Shown here one piece after another: positions 26,833-35,698 of a stretch of DNA of 64,000 nucleotides; within the stretch, counting starts at the first letter, position 1; every line of letters starts with the position of its first letter. Origin of the DNA: Betaproteobacteria bacterium (GTDB lineage: Bacteria; Pseudomonadota; Gammaproteobacteria; Burkholderiales; CAIKXV01); NCBI GenBank assembly GCA_947458265.1, contig CANGYF010000007.1, positions 124,001-188,000 of the forward strand, read 5' to 3'. The position numbers were made by a program, and so were the translations under genes. The notes below the pieces were generated by a model that was given only the letters and a program-made list of their open reading frames with translations, was not told the origin of the DNA and ran no database searches.

Positions 26833-29080
26833 CGGCCTGCTCCGTGCCTACGCGTGCCAGCGATTGCAGCGCACGCACGAAATCCGCCGGGGACACCGGC
26901 TTGCGCAGCACCGGGATTCCGTCCTGCCCGGCAATCGTGTCCACGTTCCATGGAGCCTCCCCGGTAATGAGGACGCAGAGCGTACCGAAATCCCTCGACC
27001 GGGCAAACCGCAGCACATCCAGGCCGCTGCCGCTGGGCAGCCGGAAGTCGCACAGCACGGCGTCGAAGCGGACGGACGCGAGCCGTTCGATCGCATCGGG
27101 CACGTCGGATGCGAGCGTGACCATGGCCCCCCAGCTGGACAGCATGGCCGCGGTCGCCTCCGCCACCAGCACGTCGTCCTCGACCACCAGGATTCTGGCA
27201 GAGAGGCGCAGGTAAGCTTCGACAGCCGGGTGCGATTGCTCGATCCCCGGCTCGCACGGCTGCACGGTCACCATGAACGTCGCGCCAGCCCCCTGCGCGG
27301 ATTCGACGGCGAGCGGATGGTCCAGCAGGCGCGCGAGCTTGTCGACGATCGCCAGCCCGAGGCCGATGCCCTTGCGCCGGTCGCGCTCAGGATTGTCGAG
27401 CTGCCGGAACTCCTCGAAGATCTCGCGCTGCTTGTCTGCGGGTATGCCCACGCCGGTGTCTTCCACCGCCAGCACCAGTCCGTGAGCCCCGCGCGAACAG
27501 CGCAGCGTGACGCGGCCACCGGTCGGCGTGAACTTGATCGCGTTCGACACCAGGTTGCGCAGGATGCGGCTGAGCAGCGTCGGGTCGGAGTACACCCATC
27601 CGTCGCAGCGCATCAGCGTGAACTCGACCCCCTTCTCGGCGGCGATCGCGATGAACTCGTTGTGTATCGTGGACAGGATCGACGCCAGGGGCACCGGCTG
27701 CATGCGCGGCACGATGCGCCCGCTGTCGAGCTGCGCGACGTCGACCAGGGTCTCGACCATCGCACCCAGGTGGCTCACCGCGCGGTTGACGATCTGCGCC
27801 GAGCGCGCCTGCTGCCCGGGCGGGAGGGGGCGTGCCAGCACCTGCGCGATCAGTGCCAGGGTTTGCAGCGGCTGGCGCAGGTCGTGGCTGGCCGAGGCGA
27901 GGAACTCGGTCTTGGCGGCGCTGATGCGTACCGCCTCGTCGCGCGCTGCGCGCAGCTGGTCCTCGACCGCCTGCTTCTCGCGGATGCGCCGTCCGATCTC
28001 GTCGAGCAGGTGGTCCAGCGCGGCGGCGATCCGGTCGACCTCGCTGCGCGTGCGCAGGACGCCGGTGCGCGCCGCGAAGTTGCCCGCCTGCACCGCATGC
28101 ACCACATCCAGGATCGCCGCCAGCGGCCGCTGGATGAACAGCCGCACCAGCAGCAGCGTGAGCAGCAGCCCGGTGAACAGTGCCAACAGGGCCACTGCCT
28201 TGCTGCGCACGCTCGCCGCGTTGATCTCGCGCAGCGCACGATCGCGGTCGAGGCCGACCAGGATGCTGATGCCCTCGGGGGCCACGCTGTCCGGGACGTA
28301 GGCGACGATCTGGTCGCGGGTGTCGAAGAATGGCTCCGGTTCCTTCTCGACGATGCCGGACGAGGCGGCCTTCAGCAGCGGCGACCACGAGTCGGGCAGC
28401 AGCGCGCCGCTGCGGTCGGGGCCCGGAAGGTTCGTGATGATCCGGCCGTGCGTGTCGGCCACCACCACCAGCGCACCCGCCTGCAGCGGCTTGCGCGCGA
28501 ATTGTTCGGCCAGCCAGCTGAGCTTGAGCGAGGCGAACACGACCCCGGTCACCTGCCCGGTCCGCGCATCCTTGACCGGGTACGCGAAGCCGAACACCTT
28601 GTTCCCGGTGACCCGCCCGACGAACAGGTCGCCGATGGCGAAGCGGCCGGTCTCCATCGCCACGCGGAAGTGCCGGCGATCGGCGTTCGACACCCTGCCG
28701 CGCTCGAACGGCTCGTTCAGGCAGCGCACCACCCCGTCGGGGCCGGTGACCCCGATGTTGGACACGAACTCGAAGGCCTGCTGCAGGCGCGCCATGTAGG
28801 CATCGCAGGCGGCATCCTCGCGCAGCGCTTCGGGCGCATTGGCCGCCGCGACCAGCAGCTGCTCCATGCCGGTCACGATGCGCTGCAGCTCGCCGGACAG
28901 CATGTCGGCCTGCGCGGTCGCGGTGCGGCGCAGTTCATCCCCCCGCTCGAGGCGCAGCCGCCAGTCGTTGTAGACCTCCACCGAGACAGCGGGTACCACC
29001 GCGACAAGGAGCAGCAGGATCAGGCGTGTACTGAGCGACAAGTGGATCTCCGGGTGGGCCGGCCTGCGGGGCATGCTCAT
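26825..29080 (-). CDS. membrane hybrid sensor histidine kinase, extracytoplasmic sensor and receiver
   Basis: A 751-residue protein. Membrane segments are at about 19-37 and 307-327. Between them is a Cache-like sensor of about 265 residues (RRHFRVAMETGRFAIGD is typical). A HAMP-like linker and coiled coil lead to HisKA with SASHDLRQPLQTL. HATPase motifs are NAIKFTPTGG, DTGVGIPAD and GIGLGLAIVDK. The C-terminal receiver starts ARILVVEDD, with the acceptor Asp in LCDFRLPSGSG. It is first in the run amidase-Bug-hydratase-MoeA and overlaps the amidase. It probably senses a substrate of that pathway; no DNA-binding partner is in the window. Confidence 0.92.
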   Translation of the reverse strand: MSMPRRPAHPEIHLSLSTRLILLLLVAVVPAVSVEVYNDWRLRLERGDELRRTATAQADMLSGELQRIVTGMEQLLVAAANAPEALREDAACDAYMARLQQAFEFVSNIGVTGPDGVVRCLNEPFERGRVSNADRRHFRVAMETGRFAIGDLFVGRVTGNKVFGFAYPVKDARTGQVTGVVFASLKLSWLAEQFARKPLQAGALVVVADTHGRIITNLPGPDRSGALLPDSWSPLLKAASSGIVEKEPEPFFDTRDQIVAYVPDSVAPEGISILVGLDRDRALREINAASVRSKAVALLALFTGLLLTLLLVRLFIQRPLAAILDVVHAVQAGNFAARTGVLRTRSEVDRIAAALDHLLDEIGRRIREKQAVEDQLRAARDEAVRISAAKTEFLASASHDLRQPLQTLALIAQVLARPLPPGQQARSAQIVNRAVSHLGAMVETLVDVAQLDSGRIVPRMQPVPLASILSTIHNEFIAIAAEKGVEFTLMRCDGWVYSDPTLLSRILRNLVSNAIKFTPTGGRVTLRCSRGAHGLVLAVEDTGVGIPADKQREIFEEFRQLDNPERDRRKGIGLGLAIVDKLARLLDHPLAVESAQGAGATFMVTVQPCEPGIEQSHPAVEAYLRLSARILVVEDDVLVAEATAAMLSSWGAMVTLASDVPDAIERLASVRFDAVLCDFRLPSGSGLDVLRFARSRDFGTLCVLITGEAPWNVDTIAGQDGIPVLRKPVSPADFVRALQSLARVGTEQAGE

Positions 29081-29172
29081 TATGGCCCTGCGCGGGGCCG
29101 CGGTGGACGCAGCCGCTGCTCCTCGCGTCCACGTCAGGCCGGTCTTCGGCGCAGGCGTTGCGCCCGCACCGA

Positions 29173-29613
29173 TCAGGACGCGGGCTTCGGGTCGCCCAGT
29201 TGCCGCGTCGGCGGTCCCTTCAACTCGACCCGGTTCCCGTCCGGATCGCGCAGGTAGATCGACCAGCCGAATCCGTCGGCGCCGTAGCGCTCGCGCGCCG
29301 GTTCCGGCACGCCGCCGCAGGCGACGATGTGCGCGGTGATCGCCTCGGGATCGAAGGGATCGACCCGCATGCAGAAGTGCTCCATGTTGTCGGCGGCGCC
29401 GTCGTCGCCCGGAACAGGCACGCGGCCGGGTACCAGGTCGAGCAGGGATTCACCGATGCGCAGCTGCACCAGCACGATCGGCGTGTCGAGCCGGCGCTCC
29501 ACCGCTGCACCGAGCAGCCGGGCATAGAAGGCTTCGGCGCGGGCCAGGTCCTGCACCCTGAGCACGACATGGTCAAGGCGCAGGACGCGCATCGGGGGCG
29601 GAGCGTTGATCAT
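29173..29613 (-). CDS. VOC-family (glyoxalase/dioxygenase fold) protein
   Basis: A single-domain 146-residue protein from ATG 29613, preceded by AGAGAAG. It has the VOC pattern LDHVVLRVQDLARAEAFYARLLG, NMEHFCMRV and YLRDPDGNRVELKG, whose His and Glu residues would bind a divalent metal. The family covers glyoxalases, dioxygenases and resistance proteins; no specific reaction can be assigned. The frame stays open upstream, through a stretch resembling part of a Bug receptor (see 29626-29685). Confidence 0.88.
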   Translation of the reverse strand: MINAPPPMRVLRLDHVVLRVQDLARAEAFYARLLGAAVERRLDTPIVLVQLRIGESLLDLVPGRVPVPGDDGAADNMEHFCMRVDPFDPEAITAHIVACGGVPEPARERYGADGFGWSIYLRDPDGNRVELKGPPTRQLGDPKPAS

Positions 29614-29625
29614 CGTCTTCTCTTT

Positions 29626-29685
29626 GCAACCGAAGCTCAGCCTGCCCGGATTCGCCTTTGCCCACGCCACCCTCTCGGCGACCGT
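29626..29685 (-). pseudogene. apparent remnant of a Bug receptor gene before the VOC start
   Basis: In frame with the VOC gene but upstream of its ATG, the codons read TVAERVAWAKANPGRLSFGC. The stretch AWAKANPG-LSFG is nearly diagnostic for the middle of Bug receptors; compare FARANPGKFNFGS in the receptor at 24119-25165. A stop at 29746-29748 closes the frame. I infer a deletion scar of a lost fourth receptor, though only about 20 residues support it. Confidence 0.45.
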
Positions 29686-29964
29686 CGGCGCCCTGCCAGG
29701 CGCTGGCCAGTAGCTGCGCCCGGGATCGATGGTCCAGGTGAAACCTCAGGATCGGCCGGCCACCGACAGGCGACCGCGCCTTCGTAGGATACATCCGGCC
29801 GCGCCGCAGCTACTCGGGAACCGCGCCTCGGTCTGGCGGGCGGCCGGACGCGAGGTGGTGCGCGAGGTGGCAACCGTCGCTGAAACGCGACGGTTGCCCG
29901 GCGTGGCGGCCCGGTAGCATCATCGCGCCTCGGAGCGATCACGAAACGGATGAACGGAGGCACG

Positions 29965-30861
29965 ATGGACGGGCGCAAGGTCGGGGTGGTGGGTCTGGGC
30001 AACATGGGTGGCGGCATCGCACGCAACTTCCAGCGGGCCGGCGTGCCGCTGGCGGTCTGGGACGTGGTCCCGGCCGCACGCGAGGCCCTGGCTGCGATGC
30101 CGGGCGTCGAGGTGGCCACCCCGGGGCAGATGGCCGCCTCCTGCGGCACGATCTTCTTCATCGTGCCGGCGACCCCCGAGATCGCCGACTGCTTCGACGG
30201 CCCTGATGGCGTGCTGGCGCAGGCAGCGCCCGGGCTGGTGGTGTACGACTTCACCACCTCCGACCCGGTCGAGACGCGGGCGATCGCCGCGCGCGCGGCC
30301 GAACGCGGCATCGCCTACCTCGATGCCGGCATGAGCGGTGGTGCGGCCGGGGCGGATGCCGGAACGCTGACCCTGATGGTCGGTGGCGACCGGGATGCGT
30401 TCGAGCGCACCCGCGGCCTGCTCGAACGCATCTCGAAGCGCCTGTTCCATCTTGGCGGCAGCGGCACCGGCCACACGATGAAGCTGATCCACAACATGGT
30501 CTGCCATACGGTGTTCCTCGCCACCTGCGAGGGCGGGCGCATGGCCGAGGCCGCCGGCATCAGCCTCGCCGACATGATCGGTGTATTCAACGTGTCCAAC
30601 GCGCGAAGCTATGCAAGCGAAGTGCGTTTCCCGGCACACATCCTGTCCGGCAAGTGGGATGCGCGCTCGCGCGTGTACAACCTGCGCAAGGACGTCTCGA
30701 TGGCGGTGACGCTCGCCGGATCCCTGGGCGCGCAGGTACCGCTGGGCACGCTCACCAGCGAGTTCCTCGCCGCGGCGATCGAGCAGGGCATGACCGACAC
30801 CGACTTCGCGCACCTGTATCCGCGCTTCGACGAGATCGTCCGCGCGACGCGTACCGACTGA
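29965..30861 (+). CDS. 3-hydroxyisobutyrate dehydrogenase-family NAD(P)-dependent oxidoreductase
   Basis: A 298-residue beta-hydroxyacid dehydrogenase from ATG 29965 (MDGRKVGVVGLGNMG), preceded by GGAGG four bases away; an ATG at 29950 would add five residues. The Rossmann GLGNMG, the substrate-binding YLDAGMSGGAAGAD segment, and the catalytic lysine in GTGHTMKLIHNM are present. Members oxidise 3-hydroxyisobutyrate, tartronate semialdehyde or similar compounds. It is 26 bases upstream of an alpha/beta hydrolase, likely in one operon. It is divergent from the VOC gene. Confidence 0.92.
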   Translation: MDGRKVGVVGLGNMGGGIARNFQRAGVPLAVWDVVPAAREALAAMPGVEVATPGQMAASCGTIFFIVPATPEIADCFDGPDGVLAQAAPGLVVYDFTTSDPVETRAIAARAAERGIAYLDAGMSGGAAGADAGTLTLMVGGDRDAFERTRGLLERISKRLFHLGGSGTGHTMKLIHNMVCHTVFLATCEGGRMAEAAGISLADMIGVFNVSNARSYASEVRFPAHILSGKWDARSRVYNLRKDVSMAVTLAGSLGAQVPLGTLTSEFLAAAIEQGMTDTDFAHLYPRFDEIVRATRTD

Positions 30862-30887
30862 CGCAGCCCCACCAGAAAGGAGCGAGC

Positions 30888-31682
30888 ATGCCCACGATTG
30901 CCATCGGCGACGGCGAGATCGCCTACGAGGAAACCGGCAGCGGCGAACCGCTGCTGTTCGTCAGCGGCCTGAACGGCACCGGCCGGTCATGGGCGCCGCA
31001 GGTACCGTTCTTCAGCCAGCACTACCGGGTGATCACCTACGACCAGCGCGGCACCGGTAGCAGCGACCGCCTGCAGCGCACCTTCTCGGTCGACGGCATG
31101 GCTGCAGACGTGATCGCGCTGCTCGACGCACTCGGGCTGGAGCGGGTGCATCTGGTCGGGCAGTCCACCGGCGGTGCGATCGGGCAGACGCTGGCGGTGC
31201 TGCATCCGGAGCGACTCGCGCGCATGTGCATCTACGCCACCTGGACCTGGTGCGATCCGTGGTTCCGCCGCCTGTTCGAGGCCCGGCGGATGATGTACCA
31301 GCAGACCGGCTCCGACCTGCACGGGCGCTTCCACCCGCTCTGGCTGTATTCACCGGACTACGTGAATGATCACGATGCCGAGATCGAAGCAGAACTGCGC
31401 CGCGCCGCGACGAACGCCCCGCCGGTCGAGGTGTCGATCGGACGCATCGATGCCATCACGGCATTCGACCGCCGTGCCGACCTGCATCGGATCACCACGC
31501 CGACCCTGGTGATGGCTGCGCGCGACGACTACATCACCCCGGCCTACCATGCACAGGCACTGGCCGGCGCCATACCGGGGGCGCAGCTGGAACTGATGGA
31601 CAGCGGCGGCCATTCGCTGTCGAAGACCCGGCCGGACGCATTCAATGCGCGCGTGCTGCGCTTCCTGCAGGAGGGCGGCTGA
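30888..31682 (+). CDS. alpha/beta hydrolase
   Basis: A 264-residue hydrolase from ATG 30888, which follows AAAGGAG. The nucleophile Ser lies in GQSTGG, the acid Asp in AARDDYITP and the His in SGGHSLSKT. The N-terminus (LLFVSGLNGTGRSW, then YDQRGTGSSD) is like 3-oxoadipate enol-lactonase and related C-C or ester hydrolases. The partner dehydrogenase suggests carboxylic acid breakdown, but the substrate is unknown. Confidence 0.9.
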   Translation: MPTIAIGDGEIAYEETGSGEPLLFVSGLNGTGRSWAPQVPFFSQHYRVITYDQRGTGSSDRLQRTFSVDGMAADVIALLDALGLERVHLVGQSTGGAIGQTLAVLHPERLARMCIYATWTWCDPWFRRLFEARRMMYQQTGSDLHGRFHPLWLYSPDYVNDHDAEIEAELRRAATNAPPVEVSIGRIDAITAFDRRADLHRITTPTLVMAARDDYITPAYHAQALAGAIPGAQLELMDSGGHSLSKTRPDAFNARVLRFLQEGG

Positions 31683-31688
31683 CCGCGG

Positions 31689-32150
31689 TTACCGATCGGT
31701 GAAGAAGCGCACGCCGTAGTTGCAGGGGTTGACCTTGCAGTCTTCCATGATCACGCGCAGCGTGAATCGGCCGGTCCACTTCGGGCGTGCATTGACGATC
31801 GGGATGTCGTCGGTGGAAGTGTCCTTGGAGATCTCGTTGCCCCGCTCGTCGAGCAGGATCAAGTCGAGGTCGCGGCAATCGTTGTCGCAGACACCATGGA
31901 TACGGTAGTCGACGCCCTTCACCAGGAAGATCGTCCAGTCGGTGCGCTGGCCGTTACGCAGCGAACCGGTGAGGTCGCGCGCGGCCTGGGCCATGTTGCG
32001 CCCCTCCATGCGCTCGCTCAGGCGCGACAGCTGGGAGTCGATCGCGCTCTGCTGAGCGATGGCGGGCGTCATGCCAGCGGCTGCGAGGGCGGTGACGGCG
32101 AGGAAACGGAACAGTCCTTTGGTGAGCACGGGGAGCCTCTGGGATGTCAT
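31689..32150 (-). CDS. small secreted protein, unknown function
   Basis: 153 residues with a clear signal peptide (RFLAVTALAAAGMTPAIAQ, cleavage near 33). The mature part has an Arg/Ser/Gln-rich helix followed by a beta-rich C-terminal region. It holds four cysteines in two close pairs, C-x3-C (VCDNDC) and C-x4-C (DCKVNPC), likely disulfides in the periplasm. I do not recognise a named family. It converges with the hydrolase gene, with only 6 bases between stops. Confidence 0.8.
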   Translation of the reverse strand: MTSQRLPVLTKGLFRFLAVTALAAAGMTPAIAQQSAIDSQLSRLSERMEGRNMAQAARDLTGSLRNGQRTDWTIFLVKGVDYRIHGVCDNDCRDLDLILLDERGNEISKDTSTDDIPIVNARPKWTGRFTLRVIMEDCKVNPCNYGVRFFTDR

Positions 32151-32375
32151 TGAACATACATTCCGGTCGTATCGGCATGCGACGCTGTTTCTTTAGCACC
32201 GGACGCAAGGCTGGTCGAACCCGGCTTTAGAGGCACGCGGGCTTGCGGATGTCCGGCCACGCGGCTCGTGGCCGAGCGCATCGTGGTCCCACCGGGCGAC
32301 GAGCAACACGCCGTCCGTCAAGGGACGGCGGAGGCAGCGGGCAGGCGGCTGTCTCGCCGACTGCCGCATCAGGGT

Positions 32376-32451
32376 TGGTGCCGGATACAGGATTCGAACC
32401 CGTGACCTTCGGTTTACAAAACCGCTGCTCTACCAGCTGAGCTAATCCGGC
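32376..32451 (-). tRNA. tRNA-Thr(UGU)
   Basis: A complete cloverleaf is readable leftward. The acceptor stem is GCCGGAT paired with ATCCGGC, followed by discriminator A and an encoded CCA (32376-32378). The D arm contains AGCTCAGCTGGTAGAGC and the T arm GGTTCGAATCC. The anticodon loop is TTTGTAA, with anticodon UGU at 32416-32418, reading ACA threonine codons. It lies 40 bases downstream of sspB. Confidence 0.97.
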
Positions 32452-32462
32452 ACTGGCGCAGG

Positions 32463-32468
32463 ATTATA
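32463..32468 (-). promoter_or_regulatory. candidate -10 box of tRNA-Thr with GC-rich discriminator
   Basis: A perfect TATAAT reads leftward, 11 bases before the first tRNA base. The bases after it (CCTGCGCCAGT) are GC-rich, as at stringently controlled stable-RNA promoters. A good -35 hexamer is not obvious in the preceding sequence, which overlaps the end of sspB. Confidence 0.5.
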
Positions 32469-32491
32469 GGCCCTGCGTGCTGGCACCTGCC

Positions 32492-32935
32492 CTACTTCAC
32501 CACCTGCAGGTGCGCCCGAGTCGGCCGCGTCGGTGTATCCGGACCGGGACCTTCGCCGCTGCCGTTACTGCCGGACGCCGGGGACTCGGGTGCCTCGGTT
32601 GCCTGGCCAGTGCTGCCGGACGAAGGCTCGGTCGGGAAGAACAGCCCCTGCCCGTTCTCCTTGGCGAAGATCGCCGATACCGCGCCGATCGGCACGCTGA
32701 TCTCGCGCGACACTCCATTGAAGCGGGCGGAGAACTGCACCACGTCGCGACCCAGGGTGATGTTGCGGGTCGCGTCGGGGCTGATGTTGAGCACGATCTC
32801 GCCGTTCTTCACGTACTCGAGCGGCACGCGCGTCGATTCGTCCACCTTCACCGAGATGTACGGGGTATAGCCCGAATCGCTGCACCATTCGTAGATGGCG
32901 CGCACGAGGTAGGGCTTGGTGGTCGGATCGGTCAT
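32492..32935 (-). CDS. sspB: ClpXP protease specificity-enhancing factor SspB
   Basis: SspB tethers ssrA-tagged proteins to ClpXP. The 147-residue protein starts TKPYLVRAIYEWCSDSGYTPY, the family core, with FSARFNGVSREISVP in the substrate-binding barrel. A disordered Ser/Gly/Pro linker follows, and the C-terminus RAHLQVVK is the expected ClpX-binding XB motif. It is 11 bases after sspA, the conserved sspA-sspB pair. Confidence 0.96.
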   Translation of the reverse strand: MTDPTTKPYLVRAIYEWCSDSGYTPYISVKVDESTRVPLEYVKNGEIVLNISPDATRNITLGRDVVQFSARFNGVSREISVPIGAVSAIFAKENGQGLFFPTEPSSGSTGQATEAPESPASGSNGSGEGPGPDTPTRPTRAHLQVVK

Positions 32936-32946
32936 TTGCGCGCGCC

Positions 32947-33546
32947 CTACTTGCGCATCACCTTCTCGGACGGCGTCATCGCGTCGATGAAGGCAGGCCG
33001 GCTGAACAGCCGCTCGGCATACTTCGCCAGCGGCGCCGCCTGGCGGGGCAGTTCGATGCCGTAGTGCTCGAGCCGCCAGAGCAGCGGTGCGATCGCGACG
33101 TCGAGCATCGAGAACTCCTCGCCCAGCATGTACTTCTGCTTGGCGAATACCGGGGCGATGACGGTCAGGTTGTCGCGGATGATCTGTCGTGCCTTGTCGA
33201 CCGTCTTGGCATTGCCCTTCTCGAGCGTATCGACATGGCAGAACAGTTCGTTCTCGAAGCGGTACAGGAACAGCCGCGCACGCGCGCGCATCACCGGGTC
33301 GGCCGGCATCAGCTGCGGATGCGGGAAGCGATCGTCGATGTACTCGTTGATGATGTTCGACTCGTACAGCACCAGGTCGCGCTCGACCAGAACTGGCACC
33401 CGGTTGTACGGGTTCATCACCGCGAGGTCTTCCGGCTTGTTGAACAGGTCGACGTCGGTGATCTGGAAATCCATGCCCTTTTCGTAAAGGACGATACGGC
33501 AGCGCTGCGAGAACGGACAGGTCGTTCCCGAATAAAGGGTCATCAT
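32947..33546 (-). CDS. sspA: stringent starvation protein A, GST-fold RNA polymerase-associated protein
   Basis: A 199-residue GST-like protein: thioredoxin-fold N-terminus (LYSGTTCPFSQRCRIVLYEKG) and helical C-terminus. SspA binds RNA polymerase and affects stress and virulence genes in known species. It lies 83 bases after petC, as in many betaproteobacteria, and may be read through from the petABC operon. NPYNRVPVLVERDLVLYES is the typical cis-Pro region. Confidence 0.95.
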   Translation of the reverse strand: MMTLYSGTTCPFSQRCRIVLYEKGMDFQITDVDLFNKPEDLAVMNPYNRVPVLVERDLVLYESNIINEYIDDRFPHPQLMPADPVMRARARLFLYRFENELFCHVDTLEKGNAKTVDKARQIIRDNLTVIAPVFAKQKYMLGEEFSMLDVAIAPLLWRLEHYGIELPRQAAPLAKYAERLFSRPAFIDAMTPSEKVMRK

Positions 33547-33629
33547 GTGTTTTCTCTCCTCCGCTGGTCTCGAGCCAGCGTGAGTGGGTTCCGGGGCGCG
33601 GGGCGGATCCCGCGCCGGTCAGGGGTGGA

Positions 33630-34403
33630 TCAGTGCTTGATATCCCGCCAGAACTCGAGCTTCAGCAGATACACGAAAACGAGGAGGATCGAAAGGAAGA
33701 ACATGACGATGATGCCGACCCGGCTGCTCTGCACCTTCCAGGGCTCGCCCATGTAGACCAGGTAGTTCACCAGGTCACCCACGGCACGGTCGTACTCGAC
33801 CGCGTTCATCAGGCCGGGCTCGCCCGCCACCACGCTCTTCACCTGCACCGTGTGGCCGTGCGATTCCTTGTCCTCCACCTTCAACTGCGCCGCCCCTTGC
33901 AATTGCCAGAGCGGATGCGGCATGCCGATGTTCGGATAGGCCAGGTTGTTCCAGCCCAGCGCACGCGTCTCGTCGACATAGTACGACTTGAGCAGCGTGT
34001 AGATGTAGTCGGGCCGCTTCGAGCGCGCGATCACGGTCATGTCGGGCGGCGCCTTGCCCATCCATTCTTTCGCATCCGCCGGACGCATCGCGATGGTCAT
34101 CGGCGAACCCACCTTGTCGGTGGCGAACAGCAGGTATTCCTTGATCTGCTCTTCGGTGAGCCCGAGGTCGGTCAGCCGGTTGAAGCGCATGTAGTTCGCG
34201 CTGTGGCAGCCCATGCAGTAGTTGACGAACAGGTGTGCGCCACGCTGCAGCGACACCGCGTCCTTCAGGTTGACCGGCGCATGCAGGAGAGGCGCACCGC
34301 TGCTGGCCGCCGTTGCTGCGGTCGGGACCGCCGCGGTGAACGCCGCGGCCAGGGTGATGAGGGCTGCGACAGCCCGGTTCTTGAACTTGGCCATCTTCAT
34401 CAT
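33630..34403 (-). CDS. petC: cytochrome c1 of the bc1 complex
   Basis: A 257-residue periplasm-facing heme c subunit anchored by a C-terminal helix (VGIIVMFFLSILLVFVYLL). A signal peptide ends near ATAA. The heme-binding CXXCH is CMGCH in VNYCMGCHSANYMRF. The Met ligand is likely in the PLWQL/NIGMPHPL part. The ATG at 34403 overlaps the petB stop (ATGA). It passes electrons from the Rieske protein to cytochrome c. Confidence 0.96.
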   Translation of the reverse strand: MMKMAKFKNRAVAALITLAAAFTAAVPTAATAASSGAPLLHAPVNLKDAVSLQRGAHLFVNYCMGCHSANYMRFNRLTDLGLTEEQIKEYLLFATDKVGSPMTIAMRPADAKEWMGKAPPDMTVIARSKRPDYIYTLLKSYYVDETRALGWNNLAYPNIGMPHPLWQLQGAAQLKVEDKESHGHTVQVKSVVAGEPGLMNAVEYDRAVGDLVNYLVYMGEPWKVQSSRVGIIVMFFLSILLVFVYLLKLEFWRDIKH

Positions 34404-35698
34404 GTCAACCGCTCGGGTTCGGGTTTGCACTTGTCGATGCGGCTGTACCACGGCATCGCGAGGAAGAACGCGAAGTACGCGAGCGTCAGGATGCGCGAGA
34501 CGATCGTCGCGACCTCGACGCCGCCGATGATCGGCAGCACTTCGGGCATCTTGCCCCAGACGTCGGTCGTTGCCACGCCCAGGTAGCCCAGGACGAGGAA
34601 GCTGAACACGAAGATCGCCAGTGCGGTACGGAAGATCGGACCCTTGTAGCGGATCGACTTCACCGGGCTCTTGTCGAGCCAGGGCAGGAAGAACAGGATG
34701 ATCACGCCTGCCCCCATCACCGCCACGCCGGCGAACTGCGAACCGAACAACGCCGGCACCGCACGCAGCATCGCGTAGAAGGGCGTGAAGTACCAGACCG
34801 GTGCAATGTGCGCCGGAGTCTGCAGCGGATCGGCCGGCAGGAAGTTGTTGTACTCGAGGAAGTAGCCGCCCATCTCCGGACCGAAGAACAGGATCGCGAA
34901 GAACACGATGAAGAACACGACGATACCGATCAGGTCCTTCACGATGTAGTACGGGAAGAACGGGATGCCGTCGACCGGCTTGCCCGTGACCGGATCCTTG
35001 TTCTTCTTGATCTCGATGCCGTCGGGGTTGTTCGAACCCACTTCGTGCAGCGCGACCAGGTGCAGGAACACCAGCCCGACCAGCACCAGCGGCAGTGCAA
35101 TGACGTGCAGCGCAAAGAACCGGTTCAGCGTGGCGTCGGACACCAGGAAGTCGCCGCGGATCCAGACCGAGAGTTCCGGTCCGACGATCGGCACGGTGGC
35201 GAACAGGTTCACGATCACCTGCGCGCCCCAGTAGGACATCTGGCCCCACGGAAGCAGGTAGCCCATGAACGCCTCGGCCATCAGCGCCAGGTAGATCATG
35301 CAGCCGAAGATCCACAGCAGTTCGCGCGGCTTGCGGTACGACCCGTACAGCAGCGCGCGCATCATGTGCAGGTAGACCACCACGAAGAACATCGACGCGC
35401 CGGTCGAGTGCATGTAGCGGATGAACCACCCGCCGGACACATCTCGCATGATGTATTCGACCGAACCGAACGCGGTCAGAGCGTCCGGCTTGTAGTTCAT
35501 CGTGAGGAAGATGCCGGTGACGATCTGCAGCACCAGCACGATCATCGCCAGTGAGCCGAAGTAGTACCAGAAGTTGAAGTTCTTCGGAGCGTAGTACTCC
35601 GACATGTGGTACTTCCACGTCGACACCAGCGGAAACCGCTCGTCGACCCAATCAATCAGCCCTTGACCGGCTGCAACGATTCGACTCATGACGCTCAT
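34400..35698 (-). CDS. petB: cytochrome b of the bc1 complex
   Basis: A 432-residue integral membrane protein with about nine helices and the bacterial full-length cytochrome b layout. It contains [26 protein letters not shown], and the Qo-site PEWYF equivalent written as [28 protein letters not shown] is also typical. It binds two hemes b through paired histidines in helices B and D. It overlaps petA and petC by four bases each, so the three are translationally coupled. Confidence 0.96.
   Translation of the reverse strand: MSVMSRIVAAGQGLIDWVDERFPLVSTWKYHMSEYYAPKNFNFWYYFGSLAMIVLVLQIVTGIFLTMNYKPDALTAFGSVEYIMRDVSGGWFIRYMHSTGASMFFVVVYLHMMRALLYGSYRKPRELLWIFGCMIYLALMAEAFMGYLLPWGQMSYWGAQVIVNLFATVPIVGPELSVWIRGDFLVSDATLNRFFALHVIALPLVLVGLVFLHLVALHEVGSNNPDGIEIKKNKDPVTGKPVDGIPFFPYYIVKDLIGIVVFFIVFFAILFFGPEMGGYFLEYNNFLPADPLQTPAHIAPVWYFTPFYAMLRAVPALFGSQFAGVAVMGAGVIILFFLPWLDKSPVKSIRYKGPIFRTALAIFVFSFLVLGYLGVATTDVWGKMPEVLPIIGGVEVATIVSRILTLAYFAFFLAMPWYSRIDKCKPEPERLT

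Noticed and set aside
26159-29257. 1032-codon rightward frame opposite amidase and kinase
   Set aside because: The opposite strand has the amidase triad and the kinase boxes in the right frame; this frame has none.
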